The position numbers and the translations under genes are program-made. Positions 38,395-47,048 of a DNA stretch of 64,000 nucleotides are shown here, one piece after another. Position 1 is the stretch's first letter. The number at the start of each line of letters is the position of its first letter. The notes below the pieces were generated by a model. That model was not told the DNA's origin, did not search any database, and was given only the letters and a program-made list of their open reading frames with translations. This DNA comes from Cyanobium sp. PLM2.Bin73 (GTDB lineage Bacteria; Cyanobacteriota; Cyanobacteriia; PCC-6307; Cyanobiaceae), in NCBI GenBank assembly GCA_007694915.1, contig REEV01000059.1, forward strand, positions 55,588 to 119,587, given 5' to 3'.

Positions 38395-39077
38395 GCCGGG
38401 TTGAACGCCTTCTCCAGAACGCGGCGGGTCTTGTCGTTTTGTTTCTGCTGCTTGCAATAGCTCAGCTGACCCGCCCAGCGCTCAACCGTAGCCGGGTCGG
38501 CAGCGGCCTGGGCTGGGGTGTGGTGGCAGGCCCGCGCCAGGATCGCCAGGGCCTCCGCCACCTCCTCCACGAACATCTCCTCCTCGGCCGCATCGGCCGG
38601 ACGCACGAAGCGCACGTGGCTCGAAAAAATCGAGCCCCAGGGCGGCAGCTCCCGGGGCTGGCTGTAGTGGCGGGGTGACCTCTCCGCCAGGGCCGCCGCG
38701 ATGCCCTCCGGCAGGGCCCCGCGGACCGGCGAGAGATCCATGATCGCGGCCGACACCCCCGCGGGGCTGGCGACGATGTCGGCGCCGAACACCGGCAGGT
38801 CGAAGCGCGGATCGGGAAACCACACACAGTGCAGGATCTGCAGCCCCAGCCCAAGCCGCGCCGTTTCCAGATGCAGCTTGCGCAGCCCGCGGCAGCGGTG
38901 CAGTTCATTGCGGATGAACAGCGCCTCCCCATCCAGGCTGCCGCTGATCGCCTCCAGCTCCGGGTCCACTGCCAGCGGTTCCAGCTCGGGCAGCTCGGCC
39001 CAGCAACCGCGGATGGCGGCGGCCAGGCGGTCGACCAGGGGGTGCAGCGGCAATCCCGGGGGCACGGAGACAGTCAC
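38340..39077 (-). CDS. pcyA: Phycocyanobilin:ferredoxin oxidoreductase
   Basis: About 245 residues from GTG 39077. PcyA reduces biliverdin IXalpha by four electrons to phycocyanobilin, the phycobilisome and phytochrome chromophore. Active-site residues are recognisable: Glu in FIRNELH, His in RKLHLE and Asp in FDLPVFGAD. Further signatures are [26 protein letters not shown] and [19 protein letters not shown]. The frame is open to 39602, but that part is antisense to the M16 peptidase and not PcyA-like. A second GTG at 39065 is an alternative start. Confidence 0.95.
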   Translation of the reverse strand: MTVSVPPGLPLHPLVDRLAAAIRGCWAELPELEPLAVDPELEAISGSLDGEALFIRNELHRCRGLRKLHLETARLGLGLQILHCVWFPDPRFDLPVFGADIVASPAGVSAAIMDLSPVRGALPEGIAAALAERSPRHYSQPRELPPWGSIFSSHVRFVRPADAAEEEMFVEEVAEALAILARACHHTPAQAAADPATVERWAGQLSYCKQQKQNDKTRRVLEKAFNPAWAERYIEDLLFDDPPRP

Positions 39078-39125
39078 GGTGGCCTCGCCAGCCAGCAGAA
39101 TGCGGATCCTGCCACGTTCGCCCCG

Positions 39126-40394
39126 TTGCCCCTGGCTCTGCCCGGCCTCCGCCCACCCCGGATCCATCAGCTGGCCAACGGTGCCCGGGTGGTGAGCCTC
39201 GATCTCCCGGAAGCGCCCCTGGTCTGTCTCGACTTCTGGTGCCGCGCCGGCAGCGTGTTCGAGGGCCCCGGGGAGTGCGGACTGGCCCACTTCCTCGAGC
39301 ACATGGTGTTCAAGGGAAGCACCAGCCTGGAGCCGGGGGAGTTCGACCGCCGCGTCGAAGCCCTCGGCGGCAGCAGCAATGCCGCCACCGGCTTCGACGA
39401 TGTCCATTACCACGTGCTGATTCCACCCCAGGACGCGCCTGACGCCCTGGAGCTGCTCCTCGATCTGGTGCTGGCACCGCGGCTCGAACCCGGGGCCTTC
39501 GACCTGGAGCGCCGGGTGGTGCTCGAAGAGCTCGCCCAGAGTGAGGACCAGCCGGAGGAGGTGGCTCTGCAGCACCTGCTCAGCGCCGGCTGTCCCGGCC
39601 ACCCCTATGGCCGGCCGATCCTCGGCCAGCGCTCAGAGCTGCTGGCCCAGAGCCCGGCGTTGATGGGGAGCTTCCACCGCCGGCTCTACACCGCCGAGCG
39701 CTGCCTGCTCACCCTCAGCGGCTGCCTCGATCCCCAGGCCGCCCACACCTCCGCCCTGTGGGAGTGCCTGGAGGCCAGCCCCCTGGCGCGGCTGAGCCCC
39801 GCCGCCGGCGAACCGCCCTTGCCCTCCCTGGCCGTGCAGCCGGGCGAGCACCGCCTGGAACTGCCGCGGCTGGAATCGGCCCGTCTGCTGATGCTCTGGT
39901 CACTGCCGCCGGCCTCCGACCTGCATGGGGTGATGGGGGCCGACCTGCTCACCACCCTGCTGGCTGAAGGCCGCCGCAGCCGGCTGGTGGAGCGGCTGCG
40001 GGAACAGCTGCGGCTGGTGGAGAGCATCGATCTGGATCTGCATGTGCTCGAGGGCGGCAGCTTTGCGCTCCTGGAAGCCATCGCTGAGCCGGAGGATCTG
40101 CCCGCCATCCGCCGGGAGATCGAGGCGGAGCTGGCGGCGCTGGGCGACACGCCGATCCCGGCTGCGGAGTGGGAACGGTGCCGGCGGCTGGTGGCCAACG
40201 GCTACCGCTTCGGCCTGGAATCGGCCGCCGGTGTCGCCGGTGTACTCAGCAGCACCCACCTGTGGAACCATCCGGCCGCCCTCGACGCTCCGCTGCTGGA
40301 GCTGGACCGCTGGGACCCGCAGAGCCTGGTGAACGAGAGCCTGCCCCTGCTGGCGCCCCAGCGGGCCTGCGTGCTCGAGGCGGTGCCGGCATGA
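39126..40394 (+). CDS. M16-family zinc peptidase, catalytic member
   Basis: About 422 residues. The inverted zinc motif [10 protein letters not shown] (HxxEH) is present with downstream Glu in [13 protein letters not shown], so this subunit should be proteolytically active. Resembles processing-peptidase-type M16B proteins. No ATG or GTG precedes the conserved start region ([20 protein letters not shown]), so TTG 39126 is the most likely start. It overlaps the next gene by 4 bases (ATGA). Divergent from pcyA with 48 bases between starts. Bacterial M16 pairs degrade small unfolded peptides or process exported peptides; substrate unknown. Confidence 0.9.
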   Translation: MPLALPGLRPPRIHQLANGARVVSLDLPEAPLVCLDFWCRAGSVFEGPGECGLAHFLEHMVFKGSTSLEPGEFDRRVEALGGSSNAATGFDDVHYHVLIPPQDAPDALELLLDLVLAPRLEPGAFDLERRVVLEELAQSEDQPEEVALQHLLSAGCPGHPYGRPILGQRSELLAQSPALMGSFHRRLYTAERCLLTLSGCLDPQAAHTSALWECLEASPLARLSPAAGEPPLPSLAVQPGEHRLELPRLESARLLMLWSLPPASDLHGVMGADLLTTLLAEGRRSRLVERLREQLRLVESIDLDLHVLEGGSFALLEAIAEPEDLPAIRREIEAELAALGDTPIPAAEWERCRRLVANGYRFGLESAAGVAGVLSSTHLWNHPAALDAPLLELDRWDPQSLVNESLPLLAPQRACVLEAVPA

Positions 40395-41689
40395 CGCTCA
40401 CCGTCGCCCAGCCGGGCCTCTGGACCACCCGCACCCTGCCCGGAGGCCTGCCCCTGGTGCTGCAGCGCCGCCCGGCCGCCGGACTGGTGGCGGCGCGGCT
40501 GTGGATCCGCGGCGGCAGTAGCCACGACCCCGCGGGGCAGCGGGGGGCGATGCAGCTGCTGGCCGGCAGCATGACCCGGGGCGCTGGCCGGCTTGATGCC
40601 GAAGCCCTGGCCGACCTGGTGGAGGGCCGTGGGGCGGCCCTGCGCGCTGAAGCCGCTGAGGACGCCCTGGTGATCAGCCTCAAGTGCGCCAGCGACGACG
40701 CTCCCGAACTGCTGCCGCTGCTGCTAACGATGGCCGCCGAGCCCTGCCTGCAGCGCGAGCAGGTGGACCTGGAGCGCCAGCTCAACCTGCAGCATCTGCA
40801 GCGGCAGCGGGAGGATCCGTTCCAGCTGGCCCATGACGGCCTGCGCGAGTGGCTCTATGGCCATGGCCCCTACGGCCACGACCCCCTGGGCGTCGAGGAC
40901 GACCTGGCCCGCATCGGCCCCCAGGAGCTGCGGGAGCTGGTGGCCCATCTGGCCGCTCCCGGGGCCCTGCTGGTGCTCTGTGGCGATCTCGATGCGTCCA
41001 TGGAGGAAGCCCTGACCACCGCCATCCAGCAGCGGCCCTGGCCCGCCCGGGCCCCCCGGTGGCGGCCCTGGAATCCGCCACCCGCGGCGGCTGGCGGGTT
41101 GGCCGTGCAGGAGCAGGACACCGAGCAGCTGGTGCTGATGCTGGGGGCCGCCACCGTGCCCCTCGGCCACTCCGACGCCCTGGCGCTGCGGCTGTTGCAG
41201 TGCCATCTGGGCGTGGGGATGTCGAGCCGCCTGTTCCAGGTGATGCGCGAGCAGCGCGGCCTGGCCTACGACGTGGGCGTGCACATGCCCGCCCGCTGCG
41301 CCGCCACCCCCTTCGTATTGCATCTCTCCACGTCGGCCGGCCGGGCCCGGGAGGCCTGCGGCGCGCTGCTGGAGGAGTGGCGGCGGCTGGCGGATGGACG
41401 GCTCAGCGACGAGGATCTGCAGCTGGCCCGGGCCAAGTTCCGCGGCCAGGACGCCATGGGACGCCAGACCTGCGGCCAGGTGGCCGACCGCCAGGCCCTG
41501 GTGCTGGGCCACGGTCTGGCGGAGACCCACGTACAGGACTGCCTGCAGCGGGCCGGCCAGCTCAGCGCCGCAGACCTGCAGGAGGCGGCCAGCCGCTGGC
41601 TGGGCGGGCCGGTGCTGAGCCTCTGCGGCCCGGCAGAGGGGATCAGCGCCGCTGAGCAGGTGTGGCAGGCCGCCGGCGCCGCAGGCTGA
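40391..41689 (+). CDS. M16-family peptidase homologue, non-catalytic partner
   Basis: A 432-residue M16 fold protein. The zinc motif is missing: the matching helix reads GAMQLLAGSMTRGAG. The Arg-Tyr signature of the partner subunit is kept in SSRLFQVMREQRGLAYDVG. Such pairs form an alpha/beta heterodimer in which one subunit cuts and the other binds substrate. ATGA overlap with the upstream active member fits equal synthesis. Converges on sipA, 25 bases on. Confidence 0.9.
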   Translation: MTLTVAQPGLWTTRTLPGGLPLVLQRRPAAGLVAARLWIRGGSSHDPAGQRGAMQLLAGSMTRGAGRLDAEALADLVEGRGAALRAEAAEDALVISLKCASDDAPELLPLLLTMAAEPCLQREQVDLERQLNLQHLQRQREDPFQLAHDGLREWLYGHGPYGHDPLGVEDDLARIGPQELRELVAHLAAPGALLVLCGDLDASMEEALTTAIQQRPWPARAPRWRPWNPPPAAAGGLAVQEQDTEQLVLMLGAATVPLGHSDALALRLLQCHLGVGMSSRLFQVMREQRGLAYDVGVHMPARCAATPFVLHLSTSAGRAREACGALLEEWRRLADGRLSDEDLQLARAKFRGQDAMGRQTCGQVADRQALVLGHGLAETHVQDCLQRAGQLSAADLQEAASRWLGGPVLSLCGPAEGISAAEQVWQAAGAAG

Positions 41690-41714
41690 GTCGCCCTCCA
41701 GCCGGAGCCCGGCC

Positions 41715-41963
41715 TCAGGCGGGCGTGAGCAGCGTCGCGGCCAGCAGGAAGGTGCCACGGCGGAAGCGCACGGCGACCATCCCCAGGGCCCGCAGCTCCA
41801 CCACCTGGCCCACCTCCTCAGTACCGACCAGATCGGGAGGACGCAGCATCGGCATCGGGTCGGCGGTTTTCAGGTAGCTGGGCCGCTCCCTGAGGCTCAC
41901 CATCTGTCCCACGGCGAGCGCTGGGACAGGCGGGCTGTCATCCGGCGGGTTGACCTCGGCCAT
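41715..41963 (-). CDS. sipA: SipA-like protein (DUF3148, NblS-interacting protein family)
   Basis: An 82-residue SH3-like protein. The core SYLKTADPMPMLRPPDLV, followed by GTEEVGQVVELRALGMVAVRFRRGTFLL, matches the cyanobacterial DUF3148/SipA family. SipA binds the histidine kinase NblS (Hik33) and stimulates its autophosphorylation in high-light and nutrient-stress control. The N-terminal 18 residues are acidic and Pro-rich and variable. Small monocistronic gene between the M16 pair and bioY. Confidence 0.78.
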   Translation of the reverse strand: MAEVNPPDDSPPVPALAVGQMVSLRERPSYLKTADPMPMLRPPDLVGTEEVGQVVELRALGMVAVRFRRGTFLLAATLLTPA

Positions 41964-42070
41964 CGGCTTCCACGCGGCAGAACGGCTGCAGCACAGCTGC
42001 GCCCAAACCCTGGCACAGGGGCGGCCAGCGCCGGGGGGATCAGCGGTCAGACTGCGACCAGTGGCGATCC

Positions 42071-42652
42071 GTGCTGTTGAGGGCCCTGGCCAACTGGAGT
42101 GGTGCCATCGCCGGCCTGCTGCTGATCCTGATCGGGGGATTGATCCAGGCCGCCGCCCCGCTGCCCGATGGCGATGGGAGCTGGGGGATCGCCCCGCTGC
42201 CCATCACCCTGCAGGTGCCGGCCCTGCTGCTCACCGCCCTGGTGTGCGGCCACCGCAGCGCCCTGATGGCGGCGGTGGCCTACCTCAGCCTGGGGCTGCT
42301 GGATCTGCCGGTGTTCTTCGGCGGTGGCGGACCCAGCTACCTGCTCAATCCCGGCTTCGGCTACCTGGCCGGTTTCGTGCCCGCCGGCTGGCTGGCCGGC
42401 AGGCTGGCGCGCCAGAGCGGCATGAACGACGTCCTCAAGCTCACAGGCACGGCCGCCTTCGGCCTGCTGGTGATCCAGGTCTGCGGTGTGCTCAACCTCC
42501 TGCTGGGTGCTCTGGCGGGGCGCTGGCGCGGCGAGCTGCTGCAGTTGCTGGTGAGCTATTCCCTGGTGCCGCTCCCTTCCCAGCTGCTGTTCTGCTGCGC
42601 CGTGGCCGTGCTGGCCCTGGCGCTGCGCCGGCTGCTGCTGGTGCAGCCATGA
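42071..42652 (+). CDS. bioY: BioY-family biotin transporter
   Basis: A 193-residue integral membrane protein with six helices, starting with GTG at 42071. BioY signatures are PLPITLQVPALLLTALVCG (the ITLQ segment), AYLSLGLLDLPVF and the glycine-rich GGGGPSYLLNPGFGYLAGF loop. It takes up biotin, either alone or as the substrate-binding part of an ECF transporter; no ecfA or ecfT genes are in the window. Overlaps lspA by 4 bases. Confidence 0.93.
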   Translation: MLLRALANWSGAIAGLLLILIGGLIQAAAPLPDGDGSWGIAPLPITLQVPALLLTALVCGHRSALMAAVAYLSLGLLDLPVFFGGGGPSYLLNPGFGYLAGFVPAGWLAGRLARQSGMNDVLKLTGTAAFGLLVIQVCGVLNLLLGALAGRWRGELLQLLVSYSLVPLPSQLLFCCAVAVLALALRRLLLVQP

Positions 42653-43134
42653 GCTCCCTGCTGCGCCCGGGGCGCCGAGCCTGCTTCCTGCTGGCCACCC
42701 TGGTCGTGCTGGCCGACCAGCTCTCCAAGGCCTGGGCCAGCGAGCACCTGGCCGGGGCGGGCGTGCGCCCCTTCCTGCCCGGGCTGCTCGAGTTCACCTA
42801 CACCACCAACACCGGTGCCGCCTTCAGCCTGTTCAGTGGCGCCGCCCAGGCCCTGGGGGTGGTGAGTGTGGCCGTGGCCCTGGGGGTGGCCGTGTGGATC
42901 TGGCGGCTGGGGCGCGCGCCCCTGGCTCTGGCCCGCTGTCTGGCCCTGGGCCTGCTGCTGGGCGGTGCCATCGGCAATGGCATCGACCGCTGGCGCCTGG
43001 GCGCGGTGGTGGACTTTCTGGCCTTCGTGCCGATCAGCTTTCCGGTGTTCAATCTGGCCGACGTGGCCATCAACCTCGCCGTGCTCTGTTTTCTGATTGA
43101 TCTGCTGGCGCCTGCTGCGTCCAGCCGGGGCTGA
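42649..43134 (+). CDS. lspA: Lipoprotein signal peptidase (signal peptidase II)
   Basis: A 161-residue protein with four membrane helices, cleaving prolipoproteins before the lipidated cysteine. The catalytic aspartates lie in GNGIDRWRLGAVVDFL and FNLADVAINL. VVLADQLSKAW and TNTGAAFSLF are diagnostic. The frame extends well upstream within bioY, but ATG 42649 is the family start. Followed after 4 bases by the FHA-PBP gene. Confidence 0.97.
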   Translation: MSSLLRPGRRACFLLATLVVLADQLSKAWASEHLAGAGVRPFLPGLLEFTYTTNTGAAFSLFSGAAQALGVVSVAVALGVAVWIWRLGRAPLALARCLALGLLLGGAIGNGIDRWRLGAVVDFLAFVPISFPVFNLADVAINLAVLCFLIDLLAPAASSRG

Positions 43135-43138
43135 GGCC

Positions 43139-45268
43139 ATGGGAGAGGGCGTGCTGCTGGTGCATCTGCCGGGGCAGGGCAGCACCCGGCTGGCCCTACA
43201 TAGCGGGGCCTACGTGGTCGGCCGTGATGGTGACTGCCAGGTGGCGATCTCGCACCCCGCCGTGAGCCGTCATCACGCCCTGCTCGAGCAGGTGGGCGGC
43301 CACTGGTTGCTGCGCGACAGCGGCTCCACCAACGGCCTCTGGTGGCGGGGACGGCGTGTGGCCGAGCTGCTGCTCAGCGACGGCGACACCGTGCGCTTCG
43401 GTCCCAGTCAGCAGGCCGGGCTGCCGGAACTGGAATTCCAGCAGCAGCCACGACCACGACTGGTGAAGGTGGTGCGGGGTGTCAGCCTCGCCCTCGTCGG
43501 CGTGGCCGCCGCCGGCCTCGCCACCCTGGCCCTGGCGGTGCTGCAGGTGCCGATCCGGGGCAGCCTGGCGCCGGTGCGCGGGCCCCTCAGCTTCTACGAC
43601 CGCGACGGCCAGCCGATCGCCAGCGCCCAGGGGGGGCAGCACCGCGAGCTGGAGGCCCTCGGCGACTATCCCCCGGTGCTGGTGGAGGCCCTGCTGGCCA
43701 GCGAGGACAGCCGCTTCTGGTGGCATCCGGGGGTGGATCCGGTGGGCACGGCCCGGGCCCTGCTCACCAACCTGCTGGGCGGGCGGGTGCTGGAAGGGGG
43801 CAGCACCCTCACCCAGCAGCTCGCCCGCAGTCTCTATCCCGATCAGGTGGGCCAGGGCGAGACCCTGGGCCGCAAGTGGCGGGAGCTGCTGGTGTCCCTG
43901 CAGCTGGAGGCCCGGTTCAGCAAGCGCGACCTGCTGCTCAGCTACCTCAACCGCGTTTATCTGGGGGTGGGCTGGGGATTCGAGGACGCCAGCCGCCACT
44001 TCTTCGGCAAACCCGCCAGCGAGCTGGAGCTGGAGGAGGCGGCCCTGCTGGTGGGCCTGTTGCCCTCTCCCAACGGCTACGACCCCTGCTTCGACCCCCA
44101 GGCGGCCCTGAACTCCCGCAATCAAGTGCTGGCCAAGATGGTGGACACCGGCCGGATCAGCGCCGATGAGGGCCGGCGGGCACGGCGGAGCTCCGTGGAG
44201 CTCGATCCGGACGCCTGCCGCAGCCGCGACCGCGGGCGTGGCGCCCCCTTCTACACCGATCAGGTGCGCCGCGACCTCGAGGCCCGGGTGGGTGCCACTG
44301 TGGCCTCCGAGGGCAACTTCCTCATCGACACCCATCTCAGCCCGCCACTGCAGGAGCAGGTGGAGCGGCTGCTGCGCCGACGGCTCGACAGCAGCGCCGG
44401 CCTCGGGGTGAGCGAGGGCGCGGTGGTGGTGCTCGACGCAGGCAGCGGTGGCGTCCTGGCGCTGGCCGGAGGGCGCGACTACCAGCAGAGCCAGTTCAAC
44501 CGGGCCACGATGGCCTTGCGTCAGCCCGGCAGCACCTTCAAACTTTTCCCCTTCCTGGCTGCCCTGGAGCGCGGCGCCCGGCCGGGTGATCCGGTGGACT
44601 GCGGCCCCCTGCGCTGGCAGGGCCAGACCTTTGCCAGTGACTGCACCGGCAACCTCACCCTGGTGAGTGCCTTCGCCCGCAGCAGCAACACCGCCGCCCT
44701 GCGGCTGGCCCAGCGTGTGGGGCTGGAGGCGGTGGTGCAGAAGGCCCGCGATCTGGGCATCACCAGCCCGCTCGCCCCGGTGCCTGGTCTGGCCCTGGGC
44801 CAGAGCGAGGTGACCCTGCTGGAACTCACCGCCGCCTACGCGGCCATCGCCAACAGCGGCAGCTGGCAGCCGCCCACCACCATCCGCCAGGTGGTGGATG
44901 GGGAAACCTGCCGCGGGGAGGAACCCGACCGCTGCCGCCAGCAGGCGGCCGAGGGCAGCCGAGGGGCGGGCGCCGGTGCCAGGCCTGGACGGCGGGCCGT
45001 GAGTGAGGAAACCGCACGGCGGATGCAGGAGATGTTGCGGGCGGTGGTGCGCTCGGGCACCGGCACCGCCGCCTCCCTCGGGGGCCAGGAGGGGGGCAAG
45101 ACGGGCACCACCAATGCCAATCGCGATCTGCTGTTCGTGGGCCATGAGCCCCGGCGTGGCTGGGTGATCGGCATCTGGCTGGGCAACGACGACAACCAGC
45201 CCACCAGCGGCAGCAGTGCCCTGGCTGCCGGACTGTGGGGCGAGATCGCCCGGCTGCCGGGCTCCTAG
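43139..45268 (+). CDS. Class A penicillin-binding protein with N-terminal FHA domain
   Basis: About 709 residues. Residues 1-100 form an FHA phosphothreonine-binding domain: VVGRDGDCQVAI, SRHH at 43-46 and GSTNG at 62-66. A membrane helix at about 110-136 follows. The glycosyltransferase domain has EDSRFWWHPG from 189 and GGSTLTQQLAR near 220. The transpeptidase domain has the SxxK motif in QPGSTFKLF, SSN and GKTGTTN. It polymerises and cross-links peptidoglycan outside the plasma membrane while the FHA domain faces the cytoplasm. The fusion suggests control by a Ser/Thr kinase, none of which is nearby. Confidence 0.95.
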   Translation: MGEGVLLVHLPGQGSTRLALHSGAYVVGRDGDCQVAISHPAVSRHHALLEQVGGHWLLRDSGSTNGLWWRGRRVAELLLSDGDTVRFGPSQQAGLPELEFQQQPRPRLVKVVRGVSLALVGVAAAGLATLALAVLQVPIRGSLAPVRGPLSFYDRDGQPIASAQGGQHRELEALGDYPPVLVEALLASEDSRFWWHPGVDPVGTARALLTNLLGGRVLEGGSTLTQQLARSLYPDQVGQGETLGRKWRELLVSLQLEARFSKRDLLLSYLNRVYLGVGWGFEDASRHFFGKPASELELEEAALLVGLLPSPNGYDPCFDPQAALNSRNQVLAKMVDTGRISADEGRRARRSSVELDPDACRSRDRGRGAPFYTDQVRRDLEARVGATVASEGNFLIDTHLSPPLQEQVERLLRRRLDSSAGLGVSEGAVVVLDAGSGGVLALAGGRDYQQSQFNRATMALRQPGSTFKLFPFLAALERGARPGDPVDCGPLRWQGQTFASDCTGNLTLVSAFARSSNTAALRLAQRVGLEAVVQKARDLGITSPLAPVPGLALGQSEVTLLELTAAYAAIANSGSWQPPTTIRQVVDGETCRGEEPDRCRQQAAEGSRGAGAGARPGRRAVSEETARRMQEMLRAVVRSGTGTAASLGGQEGGKTGTTNANRDLLFVGHEPRRGWVIGIWLGNDDNQPTSGSSALAAGLWGEIARLPGS

Positions 45269-45285
45269 GGCAGGGGAATGGGGCC

Positions 45286-46869
45286 ATGAAGCAACGCACC
45301 CGCCTCTGGATCGCCGTCGCCGCATCGCTGCTCGCCCTGCTGGTGGTGGGCCTGGTGTTGCAGGCCTTCAACCAGCTGATCTGGCAACTGAGTGCCGTGT
45401 TGCCCTACGGCCTGGTGGGCCCGGTGGCGCTGCTGCTGGTGCTGGCGGTCGCCGCCCTGCTCGCCCAGCTGACCTGGCCCTGGCTGCAGCCCTTCCTGCC
45501 GGGCCATGGGCGGCGGCGGGCAGGACAGCCGGGCGCCAAGGGGCAGGCGGCCGCCGTGCCCAGCAGCCGCCGTGAGGCAGCCGCTCGCAATCTCGAGGCC
45601 ATTGACCAGACCCTCGAGCGGGTGCGTGAGGGCATCGCCCGCGAGGCCCTCGCGGAGGAGCGGCGGCGCATGGCCAGCGAGCTCGAGCGCGGAGACCTGG
45701 TGATCGTGGTGTTCGGCACCGGTTCGGCGGGCAAGACCTCCCTGATCCGGGCCCTGCTGCGCGAGCTGGTGGGCCAGGTGGGGGCACCGATGGGCTCCAC
45801 CAGCGAGGCCGAGCGCTACCGCCTGCGCCTGCGCGGGCTGCAGCGGGCCGTGTGGCTGGTGGACACCCCCGGGATCCTGGAGGCGGGGGCCTCCGGCCTG
45901 GAGCGGGAGCAGCTGGCCCGCCGCCAGGCCAGCCGAGCCGACCTGCTGCTGCTGGTGGTGGACGGCGACCTGCGCGCCAGCGAACTGGAGGTGCTGCAGG
46001 GTCTGGCGGCCATGGGCAAGCGCCTGCTGCTGGTGCTCAACAAGTGCGACCTGCGCGGTGAGCAGGAGGAGCAGCGCCTGCTGGCCCTGCTCCGCGGCCG
46101 GGTGCAGGGGCTGGTGGGTGCCGAGGATGTGGTGCCGGCCAGCGCGGCGCCCCAGAGCGTGCCGATGCCCGGTGGCCGGCCCCTGCAGCCCGAACCCGAG
46201 GTGGAGTCCCTGCTGCGCCGTCTGGCCGCCGTGCTCCATGCCGACGGGGAGGAGCTGATCGCCGACAACCTGCTGCTGCAATGCCGCCACCTCAGCGAGG
46301 CCAGCCGCGCCCTGCTGGCCGCCCAGCGCCGCCAGGACGCCGAGGCGATCGTGGAGCGCTATGGCTGGATCGGTGCCGGGGTGGTGGCGGTGACCCCGCT
46401 GCCAGGCCTGGATCTGCTCGGCGCCGCGGCGGTGAATGCCCAGATGGTGATCGAACTGGGGCGCAGTTTCGGCGTCACCCTCAGCCGCGAGGCGGCCCAG
46501 GATCTGGCCCTCTCGGTGGGGCGCACCCTGGCGGCCCTGGGGCTGGTGAAGGGAGGTGTGGGGCTGCTCTCGGCGGCCCTGAGCGTGAACCTGCCGGCCC
46601 TGCTGGTGAGCCGGGCGGTGCAGGCGGTGAGCGCGGCCTGGCTCACCCGGGTGGCGGGCTCCAGCTTCATCACCTACTTCGAGCGCGACCAGGACTGGGG
46701 TGACGGCGGCATCCAGGAGGTGGTGCAACGCCATTACGACCTCAATCGCCGCGATGGGATCCTGCAGCGCTTCCTGCAGGAGGCCCTCAGCCGGGTGGTG
46801 GAGCCGCTGCGGCGGCGGGATCCCCAGCTGCCCCCCCAGCCCCGCCGGCCGCGACCGGAGCGGCGCTGA
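45286..46869 (+). CDS. Membrane-anchored GTPase with DUF697 domain
   Basis: About 527 residues from ATG 45286, preceded by an AGGGGA ribosome site. Two N-terminal membrane helices (residues about 7-65) lead to a Ras-like GTPase: G1 GTGSAGKTSL, G3 DTPGILEAG, G4 LNKCDLRG. A C-terminal hydrophobic DUF697 domain (GWIGAGVVAVTPLPGLDLLGAAAVNAQMV) and a basic tail (RRPRPERR) follow. The family is uncharacterised in cyanobacteria. Direct succession after the FHA-PBP (17 bases) suggests an envelope role, which is inference. Confidence 0.85.
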   Translation: MKQRTRLWIAVAASLLALLVVGLVLQAFNQLIWQLSAVLPYGLVGPVALLLVLAVAALLAQLTWPWLQPFLPGHGRRRAGQPGAKGQAAAVPSSRREAAARNLEAIDQTLERVREGIAREALAEERRRMASELERGDLVIVVFGTGSAGKTSLIRALLRELVGQVGAPMGSTSEAERYRLRLRGLQRAVWLVDTPGILEAGASGLEREQLARRQASRADLLLLVVDGDLRASELEVLQGLAAMGKRLLLVLNKCDLRGEQEEQRLLALLRGRVQGLVGAEDVVPASAAPQSVPMPGGRPLQPEPEVESLLRRLAAVLHADGEELIADNLLLQCRHLSEASRALLAAQRRQDAEAIVERYGWIGAGVVAVTPLPGLDLLGAAAVNAQMVIELGRSFGVTLSREAAQDLALSVGRTLAALGLVKGGVGLLSAALSVNLPALLVSRAVQAVSAAWLTRVAGSSFITYFERDQDWGDGGIQEVVQRHYDLNRRDGILQRFLQEALSRVVEPLRRRDPQLPPQPRRPRPERR

Positions 46870-47035
46870 GACCCAGGGCCTCGGGCGGCGGCGGCTGCAG
46901 CGGCCCGCGGCTGTCCAGCACCACGATCAGCAACAGATAGAGCAGCCCCACCAGCACCGAGATGGCACCGGTGACGATCGCCACCCAGCGGCCACGCCGC
47001 TGACCGGGCGCCTGGGGCGGAAGGGTGTCGCTCAT
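46787..47035 (-). CDS. Small conserved single-helix membrane protein
   Basis: 82 residues from ATG 47035. A polar Arg-rich start (QAPGQRRGRWV) is followed by one membrane helix (VAIVTGAISVLVGLLYLLLIVVLD), then RGPLQPPPPEALG and an Ala/Gly/Pro tail. The segment around GRWVAIVTG and PPPPEALG is what I recall as conserved in picocyanobacteria. The tail, antisense to the end of the GTPase gene, is probably variable. The 83-base convergent overlap is unusual. Function unknown. Confidence 0.65.
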   Translation of the reverse strand: MSDTLPPQAPGQRRGRWVAIVTGAISVLVGLLYLLLIVVLDSRGPLQPPPPEALGLSAAPVAAGGAGGAAGDPAAAAAPPPG

Positions 47036-47048
47036 CGGGGGGTGTGGC

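Noticed and set aside
39078..39602. Upstream extension of the PcyA frame
   Set aside because: It is antisense to the M16 peptidase and would make PcyA far longer than the family.
41950..42648. Upstream extension of the LspA frame
   Set aside because: It overlaps bioY in another frame; lspA is complete from 42649.
43196..45325. Minus-strand open frame of 709 codons
   Set aside because: Antisense shadow of the FHA-PBP gene.
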